Shown here: positions 1-12,200 of the stretch, in pieces
Layout of the letters: every line of letters starts with the position of its first letter
How positions within the stretch are numbered: the first letter of the stretch is position 1
Assembly: GCA_948099385.1 (NCBI GenBank)
Contig: CANUEZ040000167.1
Span: 4,315,001-4,379,000 of the forward strand
From: Fasciola hepatica
Lineage: Eukaryota; Platyhelminthes; Trematoda; Plagiorchiida; Fasciolidae
Length of the DNA: 64,000 bases
Direction of reading: 5' to 3'
The notes under the pieces: model-generated
What the model was told of the DNA's origin: nothing
What the model saw: the letters and a program-made list of their open reading frames with translations, nothing else
Database searches by the model: none
Position numbers and translations under genes: made by a program

Positions 1-2560
1 TTTATAACCCGTGGTAAGCCGTTCACATAAATCAGTATTAGACAAGGCCCAGTACTTATCCTTGAGGAAGTCCACTGGTTTCTATCGCAATCAAGGACTT
101 TATGTCCTCACCTTTGACGTAGAATCTTTAGTCAGCTGGGTAGGATTTCAACCATCCCATCCACCCCGTAGCTACGATTATTGCTTAGCTTTTGTGGGAG
201 CAACCCGTGGTTCAAACTATCCAAAACCTTTCGAAAGCTCGACAGCGTAAATCCACCTTCTCCTTCTCTTCCAACCTCCCCATGCCCCACAAATAAAGCC
301 CAGTATGTTGCTCGGGTAGGACCTACCCTTTCGTGCTTTTCATCGGCGATTAGGCTGTATTCCACCAGGCATCTCACGAAGGCTTATTGGATTACTCACT
401 TCAACAACTTTATCACTGTTGGCAGAGAGCTGACGGGCCAGTAGTTCGTTGTCTGGTCTCCCTTAAAACTCCCCAAGAATCGGTGGGGTTTCCACAATCT
501 ATCAATAAACCGGTGGCTCAGCCCGAGCGACTTCTTTGCTGTGCCGTGTAGATCTCGCCCTCTTTGCGGAGAACAGGCCAGTCCAGTGCTGTCGCCGTCT
601 TGACCTGGGCTATGGCTGTCCCCACTGGCATCCAGTTTTATGGTGGGTAAGCGTGCAGTCAAGTGACGTTAGAAAGGGAGATATAAAAAGATGGATCGAA
701 GGTCTGACTGTCAAAGAAGAATAGACTGGAAGGTAAGGGTGGATATTTATGAACCTGATGGAATTCAAGTTATTAGATGGCACTTGGAAAAACGAGTCGT
801 GAGCTTCAAGGCCGTGACTCATAGGCGGGCTCAAGATAAAGAAGGATACGATGCGACAGATCGAAATGTGCTGCCGTGAACCTTAGAAAAGCCGTGAGAT
901 CTAGAAGTTACCAGGAATTACAATTGTAAGTCTGAGCAGTTAGTGATTTCAACAAATTATGGTTAGCTTGTCCAGGAGGATGGAATTAGGGAGTAAGTTG
1001 ACAAACGTGACCATTTTAAGGATCAACTTTAATAAACTAGAGGAAACGGGACTCATTGCGAGAAAGAAACTTATGAATGACTATATTCCGGCTTGAATTG
1101 TACTGCGATACTAAGATTATATTCGAATATTGGCTTGTTGCTGTGACGGCATGTAGGCTGCAGTGTTAGTACGAATATTTCAACGATTAGCGGACTGCAA
1201 AGTGAGACAATAGCAGTGTGGGGGCTGATTCAGAATCAGTGAGGAGTGGGAACGACTTGGGACTTGAGAGAGATTTAGTTATCGGGGTGACTTGCAGACC
1301 AGCCATGTTCACGCTCTTCTTGAGCCTAATTGAGAGCCGCTGACAGTCGGCACTTATGTTTAATAAGGTAGGGAACATTTTGGGCTTCAGACGAAGAAAC
1401 TCTGCATAGCGTGCATGGAAAACAAGATACAGTAGTAGCAAGTCGGTTGGTGTAAGGAACCCAACAGTGTTTAAACCGAGAGGGCTGGGGTTGGTGTTTT
1501 GCGGAGAACTCGATCGGCAATTCGTGTTCCCGTACAGGTTGAGACAGAATTTCTTAGGCCCTAGCTCAAGCGCCCTTTTTGGGAGGCTTCTCATAGACTG
1601 GGCCGAGATGTTGCCCTAACGGGAATCCGGTTGTTATCGCGGTGGGCGTACTGCCTTAATCCAACACCCTCGCAGCGCGAAGTGGCTTAGTACTTTTGGT
1701 GTTTGAGGGCAAGCGTGGCGACCTTGTTGAGATTACAACCCATATCTCCTCCGCCAGTCCTTATTAAAGCTTGACTCATGGGGTCCGCCACTGAAAGAGT
1801 TGATGGCTCTTCCCCTTAAAATAAGGAAACATTAGAACAAGTGCCAGTTTTTTGGGTAGTGTTGCGGCTTTGAGCATAGAAGAGGGTAAGTGTGGGAAGC
1901 AAAAGCGGGACATTTTTAGCATTCAGTGGATGCGAGTTTGAAAACTCGTATTTGACGAGGACGGAATTCGATTAATTTCAGTTAACGTGAGCCGGTTGTT
2001 TTCAGAATGACCAGTGGTGATACAGGTGTAAAATGCTCTGTTCACTGTTTTGGTGACTAAATGTCAGCGACCCCGAACTGACCGCTCATCGAAAAACCCT
2101 TGGTGTTAAATAAAGGGATAATCGGCGATTGGCGAGTCCATCGTTAGCTTTTCTTATTGAGAAACGAACAGTTGAGCGATGTGTACCAAGTGATTCGGTT
2201 AGGGAGAAGAGCTATGTGGAGGCAAAAGGTTCCGTTGGTGGAACTTCTCGGATGAGAGGCAGAGAGACTGAGACTAGACCCACAGTATCGCTGAAAAAGT
2301 CCCAGGGTCAGCGTCCATGCAGCCGTTGGTAATGTTCGTATTCAAGGACAGTTTCAGAGGTACTGGTCTCAGTCTTGATAGTTACGGTAAGGAGCAGGTT
2401 AAACTGGTGCGTTTATGCTCAGATGAAGACTGATACAATGAATGATGGGGAAGGGCCCAGTGAATATTGACGTTTCAGATTAGCATCGGACTATTTCCTC
2501 GTAGCCTCTATCAATATTCATTTATGGATACAAACTGGAGATTATATCTTGGACGCTTAT
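1..2560. other. No recognisable gene
   Basis: I see no protein family, RNA gene or repeat unit that I can name in this stretch. The longest open frame is a 135-codon minus-strand frame at 1187-1594, ending in FAVR. It has no motif, signal peptide or membrane segment that I recognise, and its length is not exceptional for non-coding DNA of this base composition. It could be a fragment of a decayed mobile element or chance. Confidence 0.6.
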
Positions 2561-3700
2561 TGCTACGTGTATTCTAGACTTGAACATAGATAGCAGGTCA
2601 ACGGATCAAAGGTCTGCGTGCGGCTGATTCCATGAAGCCGTATAGTTAAGGAGGACGGCTTTTCGCTTAAAGTGTATCCGTTTGTGCGTATGTAAGAGTG
2701 CAAGAGTGCAGCTATCTTGGTTTGGATGAATATTCAGTCAACATTAAATTCCTGCGGAAAGACTCTGGAAGTTTTGCCTGTGCAGTTACATGGGAAGTAT
2801 GTTCAGAGAGGTTGAATGTGGAAGAGTTTATCTTTTGCGGTTCGCATGTGGCCGTGGAGCACGAAAGAAGAACTTCCTTTATGTTTAGCGTGCCGCGGGA
2901 TATAACGCAAATGAGTATGAAATGACTGTTTTCCCTTGATGAGAATTCCATTCCCCATTGGTCACACCAGGATCGTAAAGGCTGGATATCAACCATGGTG
3001 GTATTCCAAGCCACGGATAGGCTACTAGCCAAAACTCACAAGCTATCTCCAAATTATCCACGAATTGGAATTTCCCATGGGTAAAGATATTAAGAATGTC
3101 ATTGATACAGAGTAGAAATGGCAGTGGCCCCAGAACACTTCCTTGGATACTCCCACGGTTCTCCGGGTGGGAATCCGACACGCATTTAGCATGGTGGCGG
3201 CTTTGTAGGCAGTATTCAAACCAGCTCAGTGGGGGGTCTTCATTTCCGCAACCTCTAACCTTTTGCAGCGACTTCAGATGAGGGATTCTGTTGAGGGATT
3301 TTTTTCATATCAAGGTAGATAACGAAAGCTCTACCTTTGTCAGCGACTGTTGCCAGTAGGTATGGAAAGTCGAATTGGCAGGATAAACAAGCAGTGACCT
3401 GAGAACATGGTGCTGTCTGGTACAGCCGAGCCCATGGGCTGAAACATAACAGGTTAGGTGGTGCTAACGGCCATTTCTAAAACCCTCGAGATCTTCGACG
3501 TACGATTTACCAGGCGTTAATCGATGATATTATAAGCTGAGCCTCTCCTTCACCTAGGGAAGGTAACCACTTTTTCCATTGGTAAGAGAAGGTTCTCTTT
3601 TGGAGAAGTAATTTGTATAGGCTTGGCAGTAAAAGAAGATATCCGGGCTACCAAGATCATTTGCTACCGATGGTAAATTCTGGGTTATGGGGCGGTTAAA
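2560..3700 (-). pseudogene. Decayed non-LTR (LINE) reverse transcriptase fragment
   Basis: This is the remains of a LINE ORF2 reverse transcriptase on the minus strand, split over at least three frames. Reading down from about 3.37 kb, one frame gives a short FVIYLDMKK block, which resembles the RT block holding the first catalytic Asp. The frame from 3181 contains QGSVLGPLPFLLCINDI, the classic RT block of CR1/Jockey-type LINEs, followed by FVDN where the active-site FADD or YADD is expected. A frameshift near 2.99 kb leads to SWCDQWGMEFSS and then LSEHTSHVTAQAK, matching the RT thumb region of the same LINE group. Stops and the Asp-to-Asn change show it is dead. No endonuclease domain is visible upstream. 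Assignment to a precise clade is inference. Confidence 0.8.
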
Positions 3701-5756
3701 AGGAGTGTATGTGTATCATTATGTCCCTGGTGGACTTGGTGATGGATTTGAGCATAGAATTCTTGACAAAATCGCTCGCTAACTGAACACAGGCCGGAAT
3801 TAAGGTCGAGGTAGCTGTGAATAATATATTCATGGTTTCAGTTAACTGTCAGTGCGAGAGGACGAGAATACTAAAATGGATTGTTCGTTCAATATATCAG
3901 GTAGCCTTTACTGCTTGGGACTGGCTAAACCAGGCTGGCTCTTCAGCTGATTTTGAGTGGCGTGGTGCCTCGGTTTTCTGCTTCAACGGCAGGTATCAGG
4001 CTGCGGGCTGAATTCCAAAGGATGAGCATTCGAGCTGCAGGACCATAGAAAAGTCTCTATTTCGTCGGCACTGCCATTGGAGTTTAGAACGTTTCTGCTT
4101 CAACCTGGTTACTCTGTGATTTGCTTCGCTATACGCATAATCAGGGCGTGAGGCTTTTCGCTGCCTGGATGTAAGCTCGGGTAGAGGAAATAAGAGGAGT
4201 ACTAAAGGTTTGCTGTTAAAAATATTTTTTCCCGGTTTACCGAGCAAATTAGCTAGGGGACATGGTCCCTCGTGAAGAAAAGGAAGGGAAGACCCATCAC
4301 ACATTAGGCGTTTGAAAAGTGGCTTGACTAGAAGTTTGCAGCGGACAATTCTATGGTCACATCCTCCATTTCTTAGCACAGAAACCGGGACATCTTCTAG
4401 GCCTTAGATAAACATCCCGTGGAAACTGGTTTTCCGGTGGGCTGTTTTACATACTGGACTCGTAGTTTCAGGGAAACGCAGGAGATAAGCTGATAAACCC
4501 ATTGGGAGGGGGCAGCGACGGAATACCAGTTCATGCCTGGGGAACCAAAAGCGACTAATAAAAACTCACCCCCAATTGCAGGTCAGTGGTAAGAATAAAA
4601 GAAACAACCGTGGGATGGGATGTTGGAGTGTCATTGCTGAGGAATCGATGTGTACAAATTAAACCCAGGGTTTTCTTCGACAGAGAAATGATAAATCATG
4701 TGGCATCTTCAACATTAGCCAGGATGGATTTCACCCGTTTTCCGGATTTAGGTTGCGGATTCTTCCGGACCCCTCTGCCAAAGGTTGAGTAAATTTACCT
4801 AATTTCATTAGTAGGCTTTGGGCTAATGTTTAGCCATGGATAGTATCTAGGTCCTCCCGAGCCTGAGCGGATTCGGGAGATTCTGGAAATTCCATCCCAT
4901 CAGAAAACAGAAAAGATGATGCCGAAGGACCCGTAGTAGGTAAAGCCTATTCACCGGGCTGAGTAATGGTCTCAACACCGATCCTTAAGACACCAATTTG
5001 GATGCCGCTGCTAGTATAAACCAGTTCACTTTACAGAGGACTTTGTAAACTCAGGTCAGGTCACAGGATTTGAAACCTGTGCCACCAGTGCAGCCCAGAT
5101 ACTTGCACCTGTGACAGAGACGAACCCCACTAGCCTAGGACTTCTGCTTTGGCATTATGCTTTGTTTTTCTACCTCGTGGGTTGAACAGGGTTTGGACTA
5201 ATTTTGCTGTGGGGAGATTGCATTAGTCTCACTGTTATGAAAAGGGGCCTTTTTCAAGTCTACCTCCCTAATGAGGTGCCACATTTACGAGCAGTGCACA
5301 GATAGAATACTACTATTGGTAGGTTGGGGCGAGGGGGGATAAGTTAGGCGAAGGTGAAGAAGGGCTAGGTCGAGTCAAAGAGATAAGTATTATGCTGACA
5401 AGTAGTGGTGACCAGAGAGGAAGCGAGCCCCATGCCGTATCACTATTCAGTGACAAGGGTTTATAGCCAGTAAGGGAACACCTAAGACCGGCAAACGTTC
5501 CACCTTGCTTCAAAATCTATCACCGTGGCGGCAGACACCTAGCTCGACAGTCCATTTCACGGGTTGAAAATGCTTCATGCAAAGACGTTTCTAATGTTTT
5601 CCTCAATGTTCCTGTTTCAGAGAGCCAAAATTCTTTCCTTTCTCTCTGGAATACCTTATGTTTTACTCCCTATAGAGAAGAGATTTTTGCCATAAGCCTG
5701 TAATTAAGGTTTGTGCCTGAATTCCAATGAAATCGTTGTGAAATATCGCCGAACCT
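3701..5756. other. No recognisable gene
   Basis: Only short open frames occur, the longest being 127 codons on the minus strand at 3996-4379. None shows a family signature. I see no clear repeat unit shared with the rest of the window. Confidence 0.6.
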
Positions 5757-5757
5757 T

Positions 5758-5796
<39 letters not shown>
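5757..5796. repeat. (TAA)n microsatellite tail of a repeat element
   Basis: About thirteen uninterrupted TAA/AAT units. In the opposite orientation this is an ATT tail. It sits exactly at the boundary of a dispersed repeat, and a shorter, interrupted version occupies the same place in the related copy at 32.94 kb. It is therefore probably the 3' tail of the element and not an independent microsatellite. Confidence 0.9.
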
Positions 5797-6430
5797 TCGG
5801 TATATTTCTCCGCCATGGTCGAGAGGCACGCGCTAATGCATGATCATGGTGTAACACGTTACTCAATAAGATGAAACATTCACAAATTCTAAGTATGATA
5901 GTCGAGAGAATTGGAGACGGAAAAACGAAGACAGCAACAGTTTGAATGGATCATTGTGGTAATGGTTTGAGCGGCAGTTTTGAACCAACTTCGAATCCGG
6001 GCTGGGCAGTGGTGCGCGGTGAAGATATCGAAACATCGTTAACGCAGTGCCAAGGAGGAGTTATGAGCAAAAATGATGCAAACCGAGGAAACCGGAGGCC
6101 AACTAACGTTCTGTAGATGGAGTAAATTTTGAACAAGAAGAATAAGAGGAAAATCGACACGTGCGAAGAGGATAGCTATAAATGAAGACAATGCATACCC
6201 TGAATGATGGATTTATCGGAGTTCAATAAACGGAATGAGTTTTGAAGCAGGGGGACATGAGACCAATTTCGTGAAGGTGAGCACCGGTGGATGTGGGAGA
6301 AACAGCAGTCCGTAAAAAGGTGAGTTTAGATTCAGGATCAGCAACATGTACTGTTCAGAAATGAGAAAGCGCAACTAGAGGGTCCTGGAGAGGTAGAGAA
6401 TCGATTTCCAGCCGGCTACGGTTCAGAGGA
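5757..6430 (-). repeat. ATT-tailed dispersed repeat, diverged copy A
   Basis: This segment aligns along its length with the repeat at 32,944-33,665. Shared landmarks include the palindromic GCATGATCATG near the tail, a TTCGAATCCGGG block at 5,990-6,001, a run ending TCAATAAACGGA, and GGTGAGTTT followed by a TTCAGGATCA block. It is clearly more diverged than the other two minus-strand copies. In its presumed sense (minus) orientation it ends in an AT-rich signal and then the ATT tail, like a non-LTR retroposon. No protein could be assigned, so it is probably non-autonomous or the untranslated end of a LINE. Confidence 0.75.
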
Positions 6431-8500
6431 AAGATAACCTGTGGTAACGGATAATAAAGTGGGAAATCTTCGCATGGACTTGAGCGTTAATATGCTGTTT
6501 CACTGACAAATATATATATGTATGTGTTGACGCATTTGCCTTTAGTGTTATTCAGCATCATTTCTGGTCACGTACGACATCGTATGGGTATGTTTCGTCT
6601 GGCAGGGCAAAGTATGTGTCAGTCAATCAGCCGAGTGTTGCTGTATATTAGCGGCATGCGCGTGAACTGGAATTCCTGTTGGTTGCCTTTGAAAACTCTG
6701 AACGATCTGATAAGCAATTAGGAGTATTTCCTGTCGGGTGGCTTGATTTCAGTCTCAGTTGCTATGGTAGGTTCCACTTGAGTCTCTGTCCGTACGAGTC
6801 AAAGTGGCATCCTTGGTTAGCCAGTTTTGCGACTGAGATAGTGGGAGACAACGAACCTGAAATAAAGAGGGATTGCAGTCTGGACGTTTTTCCAGCTGTG
6901 GGTTATGATATTATATGAAAACAATAGATAGTGGATTGGTTAGGTCTATGTGAGTGGGGCATGGGTAAAATAGGCTCGCAGTGGATTCGAGCTATACTGC
7001 TGCAGGCAGACGAAATTTCGTACATTGGCTTGGTAACTGTGCATGCATTTCAAAGGATTTTTGAATTGCCCATGAGCAAGGCATCGCTGGAATACTAATA
7101 AAAGACCTGGGGCTTCACTGTTAAGAGTGGTTGGAAATGATAACCCCCGATACCGTTTGCTTACGCAGAACGCAGTTTGGCAACCAGGCGATAAGATAGA
7201 TTTGAAATAACAGACTGAGCGAGTAGGACTAACACACTGTTTGCGTAGAGCTACGCTGTTACTGTCTCTTTCTGTATTGTGGTTATTCTATACTGAGTAG
7301 TTTCTGAGGAGTCTGAAGTTAGAAAGAACTATTGGGGTGACAGTAGTGATACATTAGAGGTAATTGGTCACTTCCCTTGGAGCATTGACGTGAGTTCATC
7401 TATGCTCTTCCTCGATAGTGCTATCGTACTGAGATTAGGCTCCAGTGTGAGCAAGGAAATCTGATGTGGATATGATTGCATGGTTATCGTGGTATCTTTT
7501 TTTGTCGTTATCGTACTGCAAAGCAGGACTACACCGATGTGAGGACTGGTTTGGGGAACCGTGAGAGGAGGAAATGAGATGGGTCCGAATTTTCGCCAGA
7601 GAAGCAAACTCTAACGGTCTACATTCGGTGCTCATGGTAGGCGGCACAAGTCCAGCTTCAGGTAGGGAGGTAGCACGATACGCAACTACTGGCATCCAGC
7701 ACGTGGCGCTCCAAGAATGATCCACACTTTTTAGACGTTCTTATTATTTTTTTAATGGTTTTATCACGGTCAGGCATCTGGCTGTCAGAGAAGGCGGAGC
7801 TGCTTTTGGTGGGCGACCACAGCTCCCACGCCCCGGCCAAAACATGGACCGCATGTAACAAGCCCGTTGGGAATAGGTCAACCACACCAGTCAATCCGTA
7901 GCAACACAACAACCCAGAGCCATGGGTCACATGTGACAGGGCTGGTGTGCCTGGAAGACAAAACAGTGGGGTATATTTTTTTCTCACTTTTTTGTGCCAA
8001 TCTCTTACTTTTTGGTGTTTATGTCTTATTGGTGGTCAACTCTGTGCAGGGAGACCATCACGGCCAGGAATGTTTGCAGAAGTGCCGCGCTAACACTCGC
8101 CTTATCCGTGAAGTCAGAACCCTCATGCCGTTTGCATGGGACAAAGAATGCAGGGGGAGGTAGGGTCAACCACAGCCTGCGATTATTCAGTGGGGTTCGT
8201 GTTCAACAAAACGCCAGTCTGCACAAAGATGGGGTACAACTTGCAGCACTAATAACGTGATTCGTCGGTACGATCCAGGTCACCAGGTTCCTGTACTGCA
8301 AATTGCATCTTCCTGATGTGCAGAAACTTTACTCTGCACCAGCTCCAGAAAATAAAAAGGAAATTAATAAGTGAATTTCCTTCGAACCTAAGACTACCTA
8401 GCATGATTCTTGGTATGCTGCTACCCAAAGCCGATCCACAGCTTTCTCAGGAGCCCCAACTTTCACGTTGTTTCCCGTAAGGAATTTTTCCAGAAACATT
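6431..8500. other. No recognisable gene
   Basis: Short open frames only, up to 109 codons on the minus strand at 7658-7987. The minus-strand frames between 7.4 and 8.3 kb continue into the open frame above 8.5 kb only through many stops and shifts. This would fit a decayed element, but I cannot name one. Confidence 0.55.
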
Positions 8501-9221
8501 TCACCATACTTGAGAGCAACTTTGTCCTGACTGTTGTGGGGTTTCTTTGCAGCCAAGGGGTGTGAGCATCGCACCTCTCTTTGATGTCAGAAAGATCGTT
8601 TGTAAACATGATAGCCCCCTCATCAACTTGGGTGTTCCTACCGAATCTCCGCTAAAGCTCTGCCTTCCCACCCAGGAAGGATCTAGAGCAAGGAGAGGCC
8701 CTGTGAGGTTAACCTTCACCTTGTCAAGTAACCTTCTGGTGGTGAAGTCCCCGAATTCCAAGCGGTACTTCAGCTGCAGTCCAATTATCCACTCCCAGAT
8801 GGGGAAACATTTCCGTTCGTCTACACCATTTGGTAGTTTTGATTTGGGAAACTTCCTCCGGGCCACATTCCCCGCCACGATCCACTGCTTCGTAGGTATG
8901 AAAATGTTATTCAGCTCTTTGCCCAAGTCTTCGACCTGCGAGACCAATTTCAATAATTCCATGAGGCTCCCTCCGGCCAATGTAACTTCGGCCAGTGTAA
9001 AGGGCCCGTATTTATTATCCTCTCAAATGCTGTACACACTATGCATAGGACTTTATGCGACGTTCTTTGCTAGGCTTGTCCATAAGCAACACTTTCGCAC
9101 CTTTGTTTGTTCGGATGAAAAGTTTGATTTTGGCCCTGAACGGTTTCTGACTATCGTGCTTGGACCGTTGAGGGGTGAACCTTTGGGTTTTACCGTTATT
9201 CCAATGCAGCAGCATGCTTAG
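8501..9221. other. Overlapping opposite-strand open frames of unknown origin
   Basis: The longest open frame of the whole window, 224 codons on the plus strand at 8547-9221, overlaps a 159-codon minus-strand frame at 8501-8980. I do not recognise either product. The minus-strand frame is rich in Lys, Leu, Trp and Arg with a short leucine-containing start, and it extends upstream in frame to about 9.02 kb without its own Met. That would fit a retroelement gag-like segment, but there is no zinc knuckle or protease motif. The plus frame has no clear signal peptide or domain. Being open on both strands over 430 bp may reflect composition and not coding. At most one of the two is real. Confidence 0.35.
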
Positions 9222-12200
9222 GGTTCAGACTCACTTGTATTTATATGATTTCCCACTAAACGCCGTGGAAACTACGTACCGATCCTGTTTTGTCTTTTGG
9301 ATTAATGCAAATTGGCCGCTTTTGCTCGATTGCGATTCTTGTGATTCACAGTCAGAAATTGGCTCTTGGAGTGTTTTGGTAGAGATCCTATTTGCGTGAC
9401 AATTTCTGCGCTGCGTACACTTCAAGTTTCATGTCTAATTCTTGTCGTATCCTGCTAATTTGGCCTTCCCATTTGGAGAGGAGACTAACCGCCCTGAAGC
9501 TGAAAGTTCACCTTGTCAAAAAGTTATTCACCCATTCCTTGTCTTGACCACAACTCGCATGGACAGCAGTCGCAGGTCCATATCAAGGAATCAAGCTCCC
9601 TGCCAATGTCCACTTTAAAGGCCCCAATCAAGTGCCCTTCATCAGGGCACCCGATCATATCCAGGTGGAACAGCAGGAAATTCGTCGGACAAGATCGTCC
9701 TGCCCTACGCACGCTGAGCACGGTGAAAGATCTCAATGAATTAATTTCCCAGAAATCCTCTCCCCAACTTTTGCCCCTAGCACTTACACAGTACTAAATG
9801 TGAGCTGACAGGCCAGTATTTTTCGGCCTTTCGTCGGGCCCTGTCTAGCATAGCCACGCGGCTTCCACCTTCCTTCAGTGTTCCGGCGTCTGTGGCAACA
9901 GGGCAAAACATCTGGTTTGCTCTAGGCAAAGGTGACAGCCGTAGTCATGATCCCCGTATTTATCTCTCAGGAGAAGACATTCTCAGACACAGAATCATGA
10001 AATGAGAACCAAGTTGGCAGCGGCAGAAAAGAGGAGGAGAGGATGTAGAAGAAGAACAAAAGTAGGAGAAAGGAAAATATTAGCCATCAAAGGTTAGCCA
10101 ACAGTAGGCAGCCGGGGGCTGAAAGTATGTACAGGCTTAAAGCTGAAGGTTGCTGCGGGAAATATGGTTAAGAGTTGATGTCAGAAGCATTCAAGAAATG
10201 TTTATGCCAGCGACAGTCTTGGGGGGGCCTTGAAAGCTTGTACAGTTTGGGTGGGCACCCCAGCCCCCGAGAGCAGGTTTCAGGGTTGCACCACGCGACA
10301 TGAGAAAGATTGCTTCGTGGAGCTACCATATGCTCATGGATCGGCCGGCTTCAGCCTATGCTCCCTGCGGGCCCTGTTGCTGTTGGGAGTAAGAAAGGGA
10401 AAGCTTAGTTAACTTGGCCCTCTAGACTGCCTAAACGCCCCTAAGATGTCCCTTTTCCGGGGCTTCCATTTCAGCGAGGACAGGTTCAGCTGTTCCAGTC
10501 AGGCCGGACATGGCGGTTTCCTGGGCCCCTCAATGAACCTTGTGAAAGTGCGCTGTACATTATTTGGTTCCTGCTTTTCATATACAAGTGACGATTGCTG
10601 GACTTGGAGATAATTTACTGGGTGAAGTCAGACTATTGCCTCATGGATAGACTCCGGTATTGTATGTTCTTTGAGACGAACTTTCCTGGATAGGGTACAC
10701 TAGATCTTCTTGCCACGGCAGTTCATTGTGGACCAAGCTTAAGAAAAATATGTACCTTCACTCCCGAGTCTAATGATGGCTCCACTTTCTGAATTGCGAA
10801 GTAACCAGGCATGAACTTGGGTACCTCGTCCCCCCTTGTGTGGCGGCTGGCAGCGAGTACTTACTTCTCCCTACTATCAAAGGCGGGTGCCGCCTTTTTG
10901 TACGTTCACAAATACTAGTTAAGTCCCCTGGATGCATGGGTTTGGAGAATTTTCCACAAGTTTTGGGCCGTTGACGAACAACAGCCTGCGGCCCGTAACC
11001 GCTCGGGTTAAGTCTTTTAGATGGCAAGGAAAACTGATCGTCCCGGCACCGATTCTCCAGGTACCCCCATAGGCCTTTGCCAGGTTTGATTTGCCATCTT
11101 CAAGATCTGCCTTTCATTTTGGAACTAACCACGCCATCACTGTTCTGACTGTGCCCATATTCCCTTGAATAGAAGTCGGTAGTTTGCTGCGTTGAAGGTC
11201 TCCTGTAGACCCAGACAGAAGACATACACCCACTAAACTCCTCCCACAGATGACAAAACCTGGTCAGGGAAAGAAAGCTGTTTTGACGGCTCGGTCGATT
11301 AGTCATGGGGCGATGACGTTTGTTCTAAAATGGACCGCCTAGAACTGGGAGAAGCCCTAACGTTGTTCCTTGAGATCGTTTCGAAGATGGAAGTTATGAC
11401 CGGCAAGGCTCACTGCCCTGCAGCTTCCCACACCTTCCTTCTACCCGCCCCTATGAACGGGAGTGACCTCGACAATCTTCGGATCCGAAGGAAGGGTGGC
11501 CATTTCCCAGGGAATATCAAACAACCAGCTTAGGGTTTCAGGTGCGGCTGCTTCCAGTGGTTTATTGATGACCAGATGTTGCACACCTGACCCTGTTGTC
11601 TTACTGGCGCTCGACATTCTGATGGCGTCCGCAGCTTGATGGGAATATATCGAGGAGTCATCCATTTGTGTTGTCACCCGATTTGAGATGCGAATGATGA
11701 AACCCCCTGAGTCTACCATATGCGTTCGCTCGAAGTGACATTTCGGTACTTCCTCTCTGCAGCCACTTGTGGCAGTGTACTGTCTGTCAACTCAAACTAG
11801 GCAATGCATTGCTCTGCCCGGCTGTAATATTTCTTTGAACTGGAATTGGCCTAGGTCGCCAGTGCCAGTTCTTCCTTTGTCTGACAATCCTTCTTTACTC
11901 TCGCGGCACTGTTGGGAGAGCCTCACTTTGCTTAAACAAGCTCCACGTCATCCAAATGTTGTCGCCCGATTAGCCTTGTGCTTCCACCAGGGCGGTCTAC
12001 TCCGTGTTCTCACAGTTCTCATGGGGGCAAAAGGCCTCCGTTAGTGTGTTTCATGAAGAAAGCCCATCATTCTTCGACTGTGTCGTAGTCGTGGTCCCAT
12101 TCCAACTCAAAGGCCTCAATGACTGGGGCTCGGATATCCGTTTCCTAAAGTTTTCGCCCTCTTTTCCTGGTGAACAGAGTTACCACGGCCCCCACTATTA

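Noticed and set aside
1187..1594. 135-codon minus-strand frame as a gene
   Set aside because: No motif or homologue recognised, and its length is within what chance can give.
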